This document shows, in pieces, positions 45,090 to 54,165 of a stretch of DNA of 64,000 bases (positions are counted from its first letter, which is position 1; every line of letters begins with the position of its first letter). This stretch comes from Gimesia sp. (GTDB lineage: Bacteria > Planctomycetota > Planctomycetia > Planctomycetales > Planctomycetaceae). The notes under the pieces are model-generated. The model saw only the letters and a program-made list of their open reading frames with translations, was not told where the DNA came from and searched no databases. The stretch covers positions 101,001 to 165,000 of the forward strand of contig PAJV01000016.1 in the NCBI GenBank assembly GCA_002706765.1, written 5' to 3'. The translations under genes and the position numbers were made by a program.

Positions 45090-46111
45090 ACTTCCTTCTG
45101 GTACTGGTCTAACGCGGCGAGAGTGTTTTCCATATCTTCAGGTAATGGTGCCTCAAATTTCATCGGTTTTCCACTCTGTGGATGGAAAAATTCCAGACAA
45201 AATGCATGCAGGGCCTGACGTTCGATCAAAACGTCGTTTTCCCCTTCTGCGGCATCTGCTTCCGCCTGAGTTCCCAGGCTTTTCATATTCAAAGACTTGT
45301 GCCCGCCATACACGCGATCTGCGACAATCGAATGTCCGATATGCTGCATGTGCACCCGCAACTGGTGCGTGCGACCAGTGCGTGGTTTGAGCCGGACGTA
45401 GGAGAAGGCCTGGTACCGCTCGATGACTTCGTAGTAGGTAAATGCGTTCCGGGCATTCCCCCCTTCATCGCAGACGATCATTTTTTCCCGCGCCCGTGGG
45501 TGCACACACATGAATGTATCGATGTAATCGGTATCAAACTCCATGCGGCCCCAGACGATGGCCCGGTACTCTTTCTGCACATCTCGTTTTTCAAACTGGG
45601 CGCTCAGCTTCGCATGCACCTGGTTATCTTTAGCGACAACCATGATCCCACTCGTATTCCGGTCGAGCCGATGCACGATGCCCGGACGATACTGGCCGGC
45701 GACATCACTCAGTTTATCAAAGTGGTGCTGCAGCGCGCCCGCGAGCGTTCCGGCGTAATTTCCCTTGCCCGGATGCACGATCATATCCGAAGGCTTGTTG
45801 ATGACGGCAATCCAGTCGTCTTCGTAAACGATATCGATGGGAATGTCTTCGGGAGGCAGCCGATTATCGGGCATCTCCGGCAGCCGGACCGAGACCCGAT
45901 CATTCACACGCATGCGGCGGGCTGCTTTGACGGGCAGACCATTCACCAGGACCGCCTCCTGCTTGATCGCGGTTTGAAACAGAACACGCGTGTAATTCGG
46001 ATACAGACGACACAGATAGTGGTCGATGCGCCAGCCATGTGCGCGAGCCTCGACCGTGATTTCAATGGGTTCGCTGGAGAGCTCTGGCGGTGACGAAAGT
46101 TCGTCGGACAT
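45086..46111 (-). CDS. RluA/RluD family pseudouridine synthase
   Basis: A 341-residue enzyme that isomerises specific uridines in rRNA or tRNA to pseudouridine. An S4 RNA-binding domain is at about 20-85 (GWRIDHYLCRLYPNYTRVLF), then the catalytic domain with GIVHRLDRNTSGIMVVAKD; Asp150 in HRLDRNTSG is the conserved nucleophile. RTGRTHQLRVHMQHIGHSIV follows. The family member that modifies 23S helix 69 (RluD) is the closest in layout, but the target sites cannot be fixed from sequence. Overlaps the FAH gene by 4 bases and the YfgM-like gene by 1 base (TAATG), so three genes are transcribed together. Confidence 0.96.
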   Translation of the reverse strand: MSDELSSPPELSSEPIEITVEARAHGWRIDHYLCRLYPNYTRVLFQTAIKQEAVLVNGLPVKAARRMRVNDRVSVRLPEMPDNRLPPEDIPIDIVYEDDWIAVINKPSDMIVHPGKGNYAGTLAGALQHHFDKLSDVAGQYRPGIVHRLDRNTSGIMVVAKDNQVHAKLSAQFEKRDVQKEYRAIVWGRMEFDTDYIDTFMCVHPRAREKMIVCDEGGNARNAFTYYEVIERYQAFSYVRLKPRTGRTHQLRVHMQHIGHSIVADRVYGGHKSLNMKSLGTQAEADAAEGENDVLIERQALHAFCLEFFHPQSGKPMKFEAPLPEDMENTLAALDQYQKEV

Positions 46112-47079
46112 TATGGTTTCTTTTCGGTCGCTGGTTCCGGGCTCGGCTTTTCAGCGGGTGCTTCGGTTTTCGTAGCTGGTTCTGGGGGAGTTGCCGGCTT
46201 CTCTTCAGGCTTGGGTTCTTCTTTCGCAGGTGCGTCAGTTTTGGGAGCTTCCGTCTTGGGCGCGTCCGACTTTGTATCGTCGGTCAGCGGAGAATTCGTC
46301 AAAGGCTCAGGGAGGCCGGGAAGACTTGGGAGACCTGGCAGATCCGGCAGCCCGGGCAGATCCTCTTTGGCATCGCCGCCTGCACCGCCGGGAGTCATCC
46401 CTGGCAGAGGCATGTTGAATCCAGGTTGCTGGCGATCACCGGGTTTGGGTGACTGCGCGTGGAACCATTTGTAAAAGCTCTGTGTGCTTTTCTGTTCGAG
46501 GGCGGCCACTTTTTCTCCCTCTTCCGGCTTCACACGCTGTTCAGCCAGCTTACGAAAGATCGAATCAGGAAATTCCTGGATCAGCTTTTTGTAAAGTTCG
46601 GTCGCTGCTTTGAGATCGCCGTCGGACATCGATTCTTCTGTCCGAGCCAGTCCAAACAGCGCCCGTTCCCGGATTTCCGATTTGGTGGAAGAGGAATCGA
46701 GCAGCTTCTGGAACTGTTCTTTCGCTTTTTCCAGATCACGATTGCCGGCACTGCGATCGGTAAATGAGTTTCGCACTCCCGACTGCAGATGACTTTCGGC
46801 AGCCTGGATCAGCGCCCAGTCTGCGACGTTTGTGCCGGGAAATTCATCGTAGACGTTTTCAAAATCTTCGGTCGAACCGGCGGCAGCCAGACGGGTCCAG
46901 GCTTCTGCTTCCTGCGAGGTCTGACTGGTTTTCCAGAAAGAATAACCAATCACCAGCACCAGCAGCACCCCGGCGATTACCAGGGCTTTGACGCCATAGG
47001 TTTCGACATAAGGTTCCGCCTGATGTACCAGTTTCCCCAGGTCATTGGTTTGCAGTTCGTGTCTATGTTCGCTCTTCAT
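46111..47079 (-). CDS. YfgM-like tetratricopeptide membrane protein with Pro/Gly/Lys-rich tail
   Basis: A 322-residue protein with an N-terminal cytoplasmic tail, one membrane helix at about 31-50 (VKALVIAGVLLVLVIGYSFW) and TPR-like helices at about 60-190, including ALFGLARTEESMSDGDLKAA. The pattern matches YfgM/TPR proteins of the BAM or SecYEG periphery. The C-terminal 110 residues are low-complexity: a PGLP repeat (LPGLPDLPGLPSLPGLPEPL) and a run of TEAPKTDAPAKEEPKPEEKP. Such tails are usually flexible linkers. A GAGAG site precedes the ATG. It is the first gene of the cluster that continues with the RluA-family and FAH genes. Confidence 0.82.
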   Translation of the reverse strand: MKSEHRHELQTNDLGKLVHQAEPYVETYGVKALVIAGVLLVLVIGYSFWKTSQTSQEAEAWTRLAAAGSTEDFENVYDEFPGTNVADWALIQAAESHLQSGVRNSFTDRSAGNRDLEKAKEQFQKLLDSSSTKSEIRERALFGLARTEESMSDGDLKAATELYKKLIQEFPDSIFRKLAEQRVKPEEGEKVAALEQKSTQSFYKWFHAQSPKPGDRQQPGFNMPLPGMTPGGAGGDAKEDLPGLPDLPGLPSLPGLPEPLTNSPLTDDTKSDAPKTEAPKTDAPAKEEPKPEEKPATPPEPATKTEAPAEKPSPEPATEKKP

Positions 47080-47312
47080 CAGAGTCTCTCGCAGTAAATA
47101 TGAAACAGTCCCAAACTTATTCTCTCACAACGAGATAAACAAGTCCATCGCGCGAGTATATTGCCCCTGAATTTATGCGTCAAGCTGATCCCCCGGCTCT
47201 GGCCCGTTTCAGTGTAAAGAAATTCAGATTTTCGATTTCCAGAGCCTTAATTCGGGCCAAATCAGTCCGGGAACACGTCGAGCAGGCGAATATTACCAGC
47301 GTGTGTCCAGAT

Positions 47313-47969
47313 TTACCGTAGTACTTTCTTCAGGCTGCCTGCAAAACAGGGATACAGGAACAACCCGACCAGCATCACCGAGTAAATCGCGATCAAGGTG
47401 AATTCCACCAGTCCCAGGTCAGCCACCAGTTCCATGCACCATGATCCCATCAGAAACAGCACGGTTGATCCCAACAGACAATAGACTTTGAACATCTGCT
47501 CCGGACGATTGACATACAACAGGAGTTTTCTCAGAGCCAGGGCAAACAGAATCAATCCTATGTTACCAGCCAGCTTCAGGAACAAAGCCAGAGGCAGCCC
47601 CAGTATTCCGGGATCAAAAAAGACCGATCCGGAAAAAATCAATTTGCAGCCAAAGCCCACCACCGCCCCGATCAGTAATCTGCGGGCACGGGTCTGCTCC
47701 GGAACCGACAGACAAAATATGCTGCCGACGAGGATCATCAGATTTCCCGAGAACCCCATGACAGGCAGAACGTTCATCACCAGCGACTGCATTTCGGTTC
47801 CAAACAGAAAATAAAGCACACCGACCGCCGCGAGAAAGACGAGCGCACTGCCATACACGACCAGATTCAATCCCCATCTGGTCTGCTTCAGCGAAGCCGG
47901 TGCTTCCCGGATCCACTGCTCACCGGAGGTCGGATCTGGACTCGATGCTGCCTCTGATTTGTGATTCAT
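47313..47969 (-). CDS. Integral membrane protein of unknown function
   Basis: A 218-residue protein (MNHKSEAASSPDPTSGEQWI start) with about six hydrophobic segments, for example NLVVYGSALVFLAAVGVLYF, NVLPVMGFSGNLMILVGSIF and FTLIAIYSVMLVGLFLYPCF. No family is recognised. The ATG at 47969 is used. The frame is open to a TTG at 47999, but the ATG has TGGA upstream and gives a natural hydrophilic N-terminus. Isolated between a lipid-modification cluster and DUF1559-like genes. Confidence 0.6.
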   Translation of the reverse strand: MNHKSEAASSPDPTSGEQWIREAPASLKQTRWGLNLVVYGSALVFLAAVGVLYFLFGTEMQSLVMNVLPVMGFSGNLMILVGSIFCLSVPEQTRARRLLIGAVVGFGCKLIFSGSVFFDPGILGLPLALFLKLAGNIGLILFALALRKLLLYVNRPEQMFKVYCLLGSTVLFLMGSWCMELVADLGLVEFTLIAIYSVMLVGLFLYPCFAGSLKKVLR

Positions 47970-48085
47970 GATTTCCAGATCTCTGACTACGTACAACAAA
48001 CCCGACTTTTCCCAGGCAACAGTGGAACATCTCGGCAGACCTGTGGCAAGATTTAAATTCGAAATCCCATTAGCATGACTCCGAC

Positions 48086-49135
48086 TTACGGCAACTGTTT
48101 CTGCAGGGCCTGCAGCGTTTTCACATTCGCTGCCAGCTGCTCGGGAGTAGAATCTTCCGAGAGTGATGACTCCTTCAGCCTGGCTGTGATGTCTGTATTC
48201 CGATCTACACGAAAAAGCAACTCGGGATATGGCCCCCCTTTCGACCTTGGTTCTTCCGTTTGAATTTTCTCGTAATCGACCAGTGAAAGGACTTCCATAC
48301 GTAGCAATTTTTCCTCTGAATTCTGAAGACCCCGCACATAATAGATGTTCCGCCCATCCGAGTCAGACTGCAGTTTGACTTCGTACCTTTTGATATCGTC
48401 TGTTTCAAACCGTTTATCCGGGGTCACTGTCTGCTCAGACGTGGGAATGGGCGGTGCCCCCATCAATTGTTTGAGAATTTCAGGAGAAGTCTCATTCGAA
48501 AAAAAAGTAACACTAACGTCCGCCAGCAACAAATGACCGCCGTCCCAGGGAAAGTGACCGAAACTGTCTGGTCCGTTACATAGTCTGGTTCCCAGTGGGC
48601 GCCAGTTGAAAGGATATCCCCAAGGCTGATAATTCCCTGCCACTTCACCAATCAGCCAGGTATTCTCGATGCCGTTTTCCATCTGGTCAAAGGTGACATG
48701 ACTATTGCGATGTAGCTGATTGGGGTTCCCCAGATAATGAGTCAGTCCATAGCCGGTGCTGGTAAAATGTGTGTCGACTCCAAAAATCTGGTATGAGGGA
48801 ATAGGAAATTCATACACCGTCCAATTATGCGGACGATCCCAAGGCTCATTAAAATCAATCATATTGTATAAAGGACTGGCATCGAGAAAGGGTATGATCA
48901 TGATCATCCAGCCATGCATGGCTACTCCATCCTCGCGAATGATTCCTCCGGGGGGTAAGCATCGATGCGTTTCATGATAATTGTGCAGTGCCAAGCCGAT
49001 CTGCTTCAGGTTATTCTTTGATGACGACTTGCGAGCCTCTTCGCGGGCCCGATGCACCGCCGGCAGCAGGAGGGCGAGCAACAAGAGAACGATGCCAGCA
49101 ACGACTCCCAGTTCCAACCAACGTTGTCTGGTCAT
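48086..49135 (-). CDS. DUF1559-like protein without prepilin motif, copy B
   Basis: A 349-residue protein that keeps the DUF1559 signature ([24 protein letters not shown]) and a hydrophobic N-terminus (LGVVAGIVLLLLALLLPAVHRARE), but the G-F-T-L-I-E cleavage motif of typical members is replaced by MTRQRWLEL. The membrane helix would therefore act as an ordinary anchor. The C-terminal half differs from canonical DUF1559. A strong GGAGG precedes the ATG. It is a tandem paralogue of the gene at 49242 with the same length. Confidence 0.85.
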   Translation of the reverse strand: MTRQRWLELGVVAGIVLLLLALLLPAVHRAREEARKSSSKNNLKQIGLALHNYHETHRCLPPGGIIREDGVAMHGWMIMIIPFLDASPLYNMIDFNEPWDRPHNWTVYEFPIPSYQIFGVDTHFTSTGYGLTHYLGNPNQLHRNSHVTFDQMENGIENTWLIGEVAGNYQPWGYPFNWRPLGTRLCNGPDSFGHFPWDGGHLLLADVSVTFFSNETSPEILKQLMGAPPIPTSEQTVTPDKRFETDDIKRYEVKLQSDSDGRNIYYVRGLQNSEEKLLRMEVLSLVDYEKIQTEEPRSKGGPYPELLFRVDRNTDITARLKESSLSEDSTPEQLAANVKTLQALQKQLP

Positions 49136-49241
49136 GTTTCAGATCCTCCCGCGGGGATACTCGGGGACCATTGGATTTTTCACACTTCTCTCATCATAGT
49201 GCCTGAAACAAGGGAGAAACAATACCCTTGTCGGGCAGAGC

Positions 49242-50291
49242 TTATTTGTGCAACTGTTTCTGCAGTGCCTGCAGCGTTTTCACATTCGCTGCCAGTTGCT
49301 CGGGAGTTGCCGCAGCAGCGAGGGGGGTTGCCTTGAGAGCGGCTGCGATGTCCGTGGTGGAATCGATCTCCAGTAGAAACTGCGGGCCTTTCAGATAGCT
49401 CTTCGGCTGCTTCTGTCCTTCTTCTGTCAATAAAATCTGGCTGTACACATTGAGCTTGAGTAAAACGTCAGTAGAACTGCTGAGACTTGTTGCAAAATAT
49501 TCATCCCGCCCTTGAGGATCGGACTGCAGATCGATGCGGTCCCAGTGAAATTCGCCTGTCTGAAAAACTTTTTTTGGCACGGCAGTCTCTGCTTTCGTCG
49601 CGACAGGGGGTGCCGCATCGTAGCGTTGCAGCATTCGAGACGACGTCGCGTCTGTGAAGAATTTGATATGCCCGTCCGCAAACAGCAGATGCCCGCCGCC
49701 CCAGTCGGGGCGACCATAGCCGGCTGGTCCCTGGCACAGCTTTGTACCCAGCGGTCGCCAGTTGAATGGGTAACACCAGGGTTGAAAATCACCGGTCACT
49801 TCGCCGGCGAGCCAGGTAAACGACGTACCGTTTGTCATTTCTTCGAAAGTCACATCACTGTTGCGATGCAGCAGATTCGGATTTCCCATGATCTGCGTCA
49901 GGCCAAAACCGGAATCGGTAAAATGCTGTTCGACGCCGGGTACTAAAACAACGGGTAATCTCTGATCGAACACATAGCGGTTGGATGTACTCTGCCAGGA
50001 ATCGTTAAAATCCAGCCAACTGTAATACGGGCTGGCGTCGAGAAACGGCATCATCATGGCGATCCAGCCCTGCATCGCGGTGTCGTCCTCGCGGATCGTT
50101 CCGCCGGGCGGCAGGCAGCGATGAGTGTCGTTGTAATTATGAAGTTCCAGGCCAATCTGCTTGAGATTATTTTTGGCAGTACTGCGGCGTGCTGCTTCAC
50201 GAGCCTGAAAGATGGCCGGCATAATCAAGCCGAACGCCAGCAGCAGCAGGCCCAGAACCAGTCCGATGGAAATCCAGCGTTGCCAGGACAT
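49242..50291 (-). CDS. DUF1559-like protein without prepilin motif, copy A
   Basis: A 349-residue paralogue of the gene at 48086. N-terminus [20 protein letters not shown], then [20 protein letters not shown] and [18 protein letters not shown]. Again the prepilin cleavage motif is missing although the hydrophobic helix and the NNLKQIG-type block remain. Shared blocks such as [16 protein letters not shown] and [22 protein letters not shown] match copy B. AGGA precedes the ATG. The two genes are 106 bases apart, same strand, probably co-transcribed. Function unknown. Confidence 0.85.
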   Translation of the reverse strand: MSWQRWISIGLVLGLLLLAFGLIMPAIFQAREAARRSTAKNNLKQIGLELHNYNDTHRCLPPGGTIREDDTAMQGWIAMMMPFLDASPYYSWLDFNDSWQSTSNRYVFDQRLPVVLVPGVEQHFTDSGFGLTQIMGNPNLLHRNSDVTFEEMTNGTSFTWLAGEVTGDFQPWCYPFNWRPLGTKLCQGPAGYGRPDWGGGHLLFADGHIKFFTDATSSRMLQRYDAAPPVATKAETAVPKKVFQTGEFHWDRIDLQSDPQGRDEYFATSLSSSTDVLLKLNVYSQILLTEEGQKQPKSYLKGPQFLLEIDSTTDIAAALKATPLAAAATPEQLAANVKTLQALQKQLHK

Positions 50292-50352
50292 GACGATTTT
50301 TCCTGAAAGAAATGGGTTACACTCAAAACAGAGCTTCTATTTGAGCAGACTC

Positions 50353-50964
50353 TCAGGCAAATTTCCAGTGGCCTTCCCATTTGTCGGTCCAGAGGAACTG
50401 GGCCGCCAGGTGACCGTTGCGGCGGAGTTGCAGCCAGTCGAGATGATCAATGCGGCAAACGATGACGGCAAAATTTTCGTACCCCAACTGCGCTTCTTCG
50501 TCATTGGGCAGACGGTCAAACAGATAATCGGGCAGGTTCGGTTCGGGGCTCTCACTTCTGGTCCCCGGCTCAGTCACCGTAATGTAGCCGCGACGATGTT
50601 CGGGAGTGCTGTTTTCCCAACAGGTGGCTGAGACGTCATCATTCGTATGAACCGTTGCTTCTCCACGCATGCGGATCTGCACCCGCGTCGTCGCATCGTA
50701 GCTCACCCACTCCATCCAGGGAGTCTGTTCCAGTTCGCTGATCTTATCGGATCGTCGATCGGTGTAGCAGATCAGTTCCCGGCGTTCCTGCTGAATCTCC
50801 CGTAACACGACGGTCCGGACACGGGGTCGCCCCTCAGAAACGGTGGCCAGAGTTCCCAGCCGCCAGGCATGCGTCTCTGTCTCGACAGCGGCCTGCAGAT
50901 GCCGCCAGGTCTGGGAGAGGATTGTGTTGACATTGGCGGGATTAAACTCAAATTCTCGGGTCAT
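50353..50964 (-). CDS. Pyridoxamine 5'-phosphate oxidase-fold flavoprotein
   Basis: A 203-residue protein of the PNPOx/FMN-binding split-barrel family: WRLGTLATVSEGRPRVRTVV and LICYTDRRSDKISELEQTPW are the typical substrate and FMN phosphate contacts, and NGHLAAQFLWTDKWEGHWKF closes the fold. It is probably an FMN-dependent oxidoreductase, but it lacks clear proof of being the PdxH that makes pyridoxal phosphate, so no symbol is given. The ATG at 50964 is chosen over the preceding GTG at 50967. Confidence 0.85.
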   Translation of the reverse strand: MTREFEFNPANVNTILSQTWRHLQAAVETETHAWRLGTLATVSEGRPRVRTVVLREIQQERRELICYTDRRSDKISELEQTPWMEWVSYDATTRVQIRMRGEATVHTNDDVSATCWENSTPEHRRGYITVTEPGTRSESPEPNLPDYLFDRLPNDEEAQLGYENFAVIVCRIDHLDWLQLRRNGHLAAQFLWTDKWEGHWKFA

Positions 50965-51050
50965 CACAGTCCAGTCTTAAAAACAGTAAGAGTCGCTCTT
51001 TTGTAATTCTGAGCCATGCAGGCGAACGGTCAAGTGAAAGTTTGGAAACT

Positions 51051-52397
51051 TCAGGCGCGATTGTGAGATAATACTTCGTCTTTCGGGTGATACAGGATGG
51101 CAATCGGCAGAATCACCGCCGCCAGGAACAGAAAGACATTACTCATCGGCCAGTTGATCGCGCTTAAGGCCTTGGTAAAGATGCCAAAAAACAACGCGGA
51201 AAGCACAATGCCAATCCAGTTAATCAGATTCATCGCACCAATCATTCGCCCCTTCAGCGATTTGGGGGGACGCGTCTGCAGTTCCACCTGCAGCGGTACG
51301 ACAAATAGTCCCGCAAAGAACCCCAGCAGCGTAAGCACACCCCGCGCCAGCCACTCGGTCGTGCTCAGCGGAATAAATGATGCCCAAAGAGACGCATCGT
51401 TCTGCTGCAGGGTTTCGCCTGCTTCGGGAGTTGCCCACCAGCCAAAGCCTGCCATCGCCGCCAGGCAGACAACCAGTCCCCAGGCTCCGATTGTCACCAG
51501 TTTGAAGTTCACCCGCTTCCGCGACGCGCGGCCCGCTACGACACAGCCCAGTGAAATGCCCACGCCCATGCAGGCGGCCATCAGACTCGTGCGGCTTTCG
51601 CTGATGTGCAGTTGACCGATACCAAAAATGTTCACCAGCGGCTGGACGATCCCGCCGACGAACCAGAACACCGAAGAGATCAGCAGTACCGATAACAGCC
51701 GACGATCATTCCGCAGCATCCCGCGGGTTTCGGCATCAATGCCGACTGTCGAGCGGCTGAAAGGCAGACCGGGATGAGCCACCGGAGTTCGACGAACCCA
51801 GAACGAGGCAATGGTACCGATCACGGCGATGCCGATACAGAAATAACTGGTTTTCCAGAGCTGATCGGGGAAGGCCTGTTTGACAAAGCCCGCCGACGCC
51901 ATGCCGAAGATGATAGCGATGAAGGTTGTCATCTGAATGATGCCGTTCGCCTGAGGCAGATCATCATCGCGGAGCATTTCAGGGAGAATACCATACTTCG
52001 CGGGGCCAAAAATCGCACTCTGCGTACTGAGTAATCCCAGAACAATCAACAGTGGTAATAAAGAGCCGGTAAAAAAAGCGGCCATCGCCAGCAGCGCAAT
52101 GATGATTTCGGCAACCTTGCAGGCGATGACAATCGTCCGCTTGGTGTGACGGTCCGCATACCAGCCCCCCAGTCCGGAGAAAAACACAAACGGCAGTGCA
52201 AACACGGCGAGCGCGGTCCCCTGCTGATCATCGGTATTCAGCTGGAGCGCCTGCTGCGCACAAAACAGTAATACCAGCTGCTTATACAGATTGTCGTTGA
52301 AGGCGCCCCAGAACTGAGTGACTGTCATACCCCAGAAGGAAGAATCCTGATACAGGGGAGGTAACTCTTCCGTCTTCAATTCCGTTTCAGACACCAC
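51051..52397 (-). CDS. MFS transporter, LplT-like
   Basis: A 448-residue, roughly twelve-helix membrane transporter of the major facilitator superfamily. FWGAFNDNLYKQLVLLFCAQ is the 'FNDNxxK' motif of the lysophospholipid transporter LplT/Aas-type subfamily, with YADRHTKRTIVIACKVAE after the second helix and AIFGPAKYGILPEML. LplT-type proteins flip lysophospholipids for reacylation. Apart from the general transport of lipids or other small molecules the substrate cannot be named. The start is read as GTG at 52397. No acyltransferase partner is adjacent. Confidence 0.85.
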   Translation of the reverse strand: MVSETELKTEELPPLYQDSSFWGMTVTQFWGAFNDNLYKQLVLLFCAQQALQLNTDDQQGTALAVFALPFVFFSGLGGWYADRHTKRTIVIACKVAEIIIALLAMAAFFTGSLLPLLIVLGLLSTQSAIFGPAKYGILPEMLRDDDLPQANGIIQMTTFIAIIFGMASAGFVKQAFPDQLWKTSYFCIGIAVIGTIASFWVRRTPVAHPGLPFSRSTVGIDAETRGMLRNDRRLLSVLLISSVFWFVGGIVQPLVNIFGIGQLHISESRTSLMAACMGVGISLGCVVAGRASRKRVNFKLVTIGAWGLVVCLAAMAGFGWWATPEAGETLQQNDASLWASFIPLSTTEWLARGVLTLLGFFAGLFVVPLQVELQTRPPKSLKGRMIGAMNLINWIGIVLSALFFGIFTKALSAINWPMSNVFLFLAAVILPIAILYHPKDEVLSHNRA

Positions 52398-52596
52398 TTA
52401 CAATCCTTGCAGAGGGGCAATAAATGCGGGAGTAGCTCCCGGGGGAGTTGCTCACTGATTTGAGTACGATCACTCAGGATGAAATCGAGCTAAACCATAG
52501 TGGCTGACCGGAATTCTGACAATGTTGATTGTTTCAAACTGCCGAATATGAACCGAATTTCATCCTCGTCTAGATCTTCAATTACCAAGTCGACCG

Positions 52597-54165
52597 CTAT
52601 TCTACCGCATCTGCTGCTTCGGGGAGAGGAGCAGCAGACATCTGTGCGTTCCTGATGCGAACCACCGTCAATTCGTCGGAACGGCGCTTGCGGGCCAGTT
52701 GGATCACCAGGGACTGACTGCTGGCTTCCCCGTAAATCCAGAGTTCGTTGATTTTGCTTCCCGAGATACTGCGGCCGATCTGGGTGGGTGCCCCCAGTAC
52801 TTTCTGGACCTGATCCCGGTTCATTCCTGCGACCACGGTTCCGTTTCGTATCGCCCTGCGGATCGGGTCATCCCGGAACTCTTTCACTTCTTCCGGATTG
52901 AGCCACTGATCTTTCTGCAGCATGAACCCCAGCCTTGCCAGCAGGACGGATGCTTCCGTCGATTTGGGATTCAGTTCCCAGGCGCGCAACAGCACTTTGG
53001 CGGCGGCCTGTTTATCGTCGGTTAACTCCATCAGATCGCGGGCCAGCCGCACTCGACCATCTGCGTCGTTGGGGTCCAGTTTTTTGCGGCGGGACTCAAT
53101 CCAGTTTACCAGCGTCTGTTTTGCTTTGTCCTTATTGCCCCGCTTCTGAAATTCCTGAGACAGATCAAGCACATACTGACGCGGTAATTCTTCTACACGA
53201 TTGAAATCAAAATCGAGCTGCATCTCCTGGTACTTCTGAACCAGGTCGGTTCGTTCGGGAAGTTCTTTCGCAATCGAAGTCGCGATTTCAAAGCCGTTGC
53301 TCCCCCCTTTCGCCAGATTTTTCAGAATGCCCTTGAGTACGATCTCTGCATAGAACCAGCGGAGTAACCGGTTTTGTTTGGCCTCGTCTGACTGCTTAAA
53401 GATTTCGGTCTGATTTTTCAGATACTGCTCACGTTCCTGGGGATTGTCTTTGTCCTGAGGCGTTTTCGCAATCGGGAATAGTTTCAGAAGCTGGTTGAGC
53501 AGTGGCTTCTCATCGGCTTGGGACTGTTTCTGCAACTGCTCCCATTCGAGCACGAGCGCTTCATGCTGCAGCTCGCGTGAGAGTTGCGCGGGTAGCTTAA
53601 AATCCCGCACACGGTCAGCCAGTTTGAGCAGGGTTTCCGGCTGTTTGACGATCAGCTGGTTGTACTCCGCTTTGACTCCCTTGCGGTATGTTTCCTGTGC
53701 CTGTTTTTTAAGTTCATCATCGTTATAAAAGTCCGCTCGGTTGCTGGCCCAGTCCCCCAGGGAATACCATTCACGAGGATTGGTCAGATCGATTTTCGAT
53801 TCTTCAACGACGAAATGCTCCAGGTCGTCCGGCATTTTTTCCAGATCGGTAATCTTAAAAAGCAGGCGACCATTCTCCCGCGCCAGGTGGCCGGTGACCT
53901 CCACATTTTGTACGGAGTTATCCAGCCTGGGAGTCTTGCCGGCATAGTAAAACGGAATCGGGCAGTTACGAAATCGGAGCGAAAGAGAGTTGAACGTCGA
54001 GATCCGCCCTTCCAGGGTCTGCGGAACCCCAAGCAGCTTATCCCACTTTTCCCGCTGGCTGACAAAATTCTGAATGCTGCGGTCGGCGGCGCGGGAAATC
54101 GTCTGCACGCTGAATACAACCAGCAGGAGAATGACGCATCGCAGGCAGGTTTCTGTTTTCTTCAT
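52597..54165 (-). CDS. Exported helical-repeat protein with a BamE/SmpA-like C-terminus
   Basis: A 522-residue protein with a signal peptide (RCVILLLVVFSVQTISRA). The N-terminal 120 residues contain a small beta domain (GRISTFNSLSLRFRNCPIPF). A long helical repeat region spans about 140-430, with TPR-like units such as DADGRVRLARDLMELTDDKQ. The last 90 residues include GMNRDQVQKVLGAPTQIGRS and INELWIYGEASSQSLVIQLA, a 'GMxxxxVxxxLGxP' motif seen in BamE/SmpA-type envelope proteins. It is overlapped by the gene upstream by 4 bases (ATGA), so the two are coupled. Role probably in the envelope (inference). Confidence 0.7.
   Translation of the reverse strand: MKKTETCLRCVILLLVVFSVQTISRAADRSIQNFVSQREKWDKLLGVPQTLEGRISTFNSLSLRFRNCPIPFYYAGKTPRLDNSVQNVEVTGHLARENGRLLFKITDLEKMPDDLEHFVVEESKIDLTNPREWYSLGDWASNRADFYNDDELKKQAQETYRKGVKAEYNQLIVKQPETLLKLADRVRDFKLPAQLSRELQHEALVLEWEQLQKQSQADEKPLLNQLLKLFPIAKTPQDKDNPQEREQYLKNQTEIFKQSDEAKQNRLLRWFYAEIVLKGILKNLAKGGSNGFEIATSIAKELPERTDLVQKYQEMQLDFDFNRVEELPRQYVLDLSQEFQKRGNKDKAKQTLVNWIESRRKKLDPNDADGRVRLARDLMELTDDKQAAAKVLLRAWELNPKSTEASVLLARLGFMLQKDQWLNPEEVKEFRDDPIRRAIRNGTVVAGMNRDQVQKVLGAPTQIGRSISGSKINELWIYGEASSQSLVIQLARKRRSDELTVVRIRNAQMSAAPLPEAADAVE

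Noticed and set aside
45182-46093. Open frame of 303 codons on the plus strand
   Set aside because: Antisense to the RluA-family gene with its HRLDRNTSG motif, and without a ribosome binding site.
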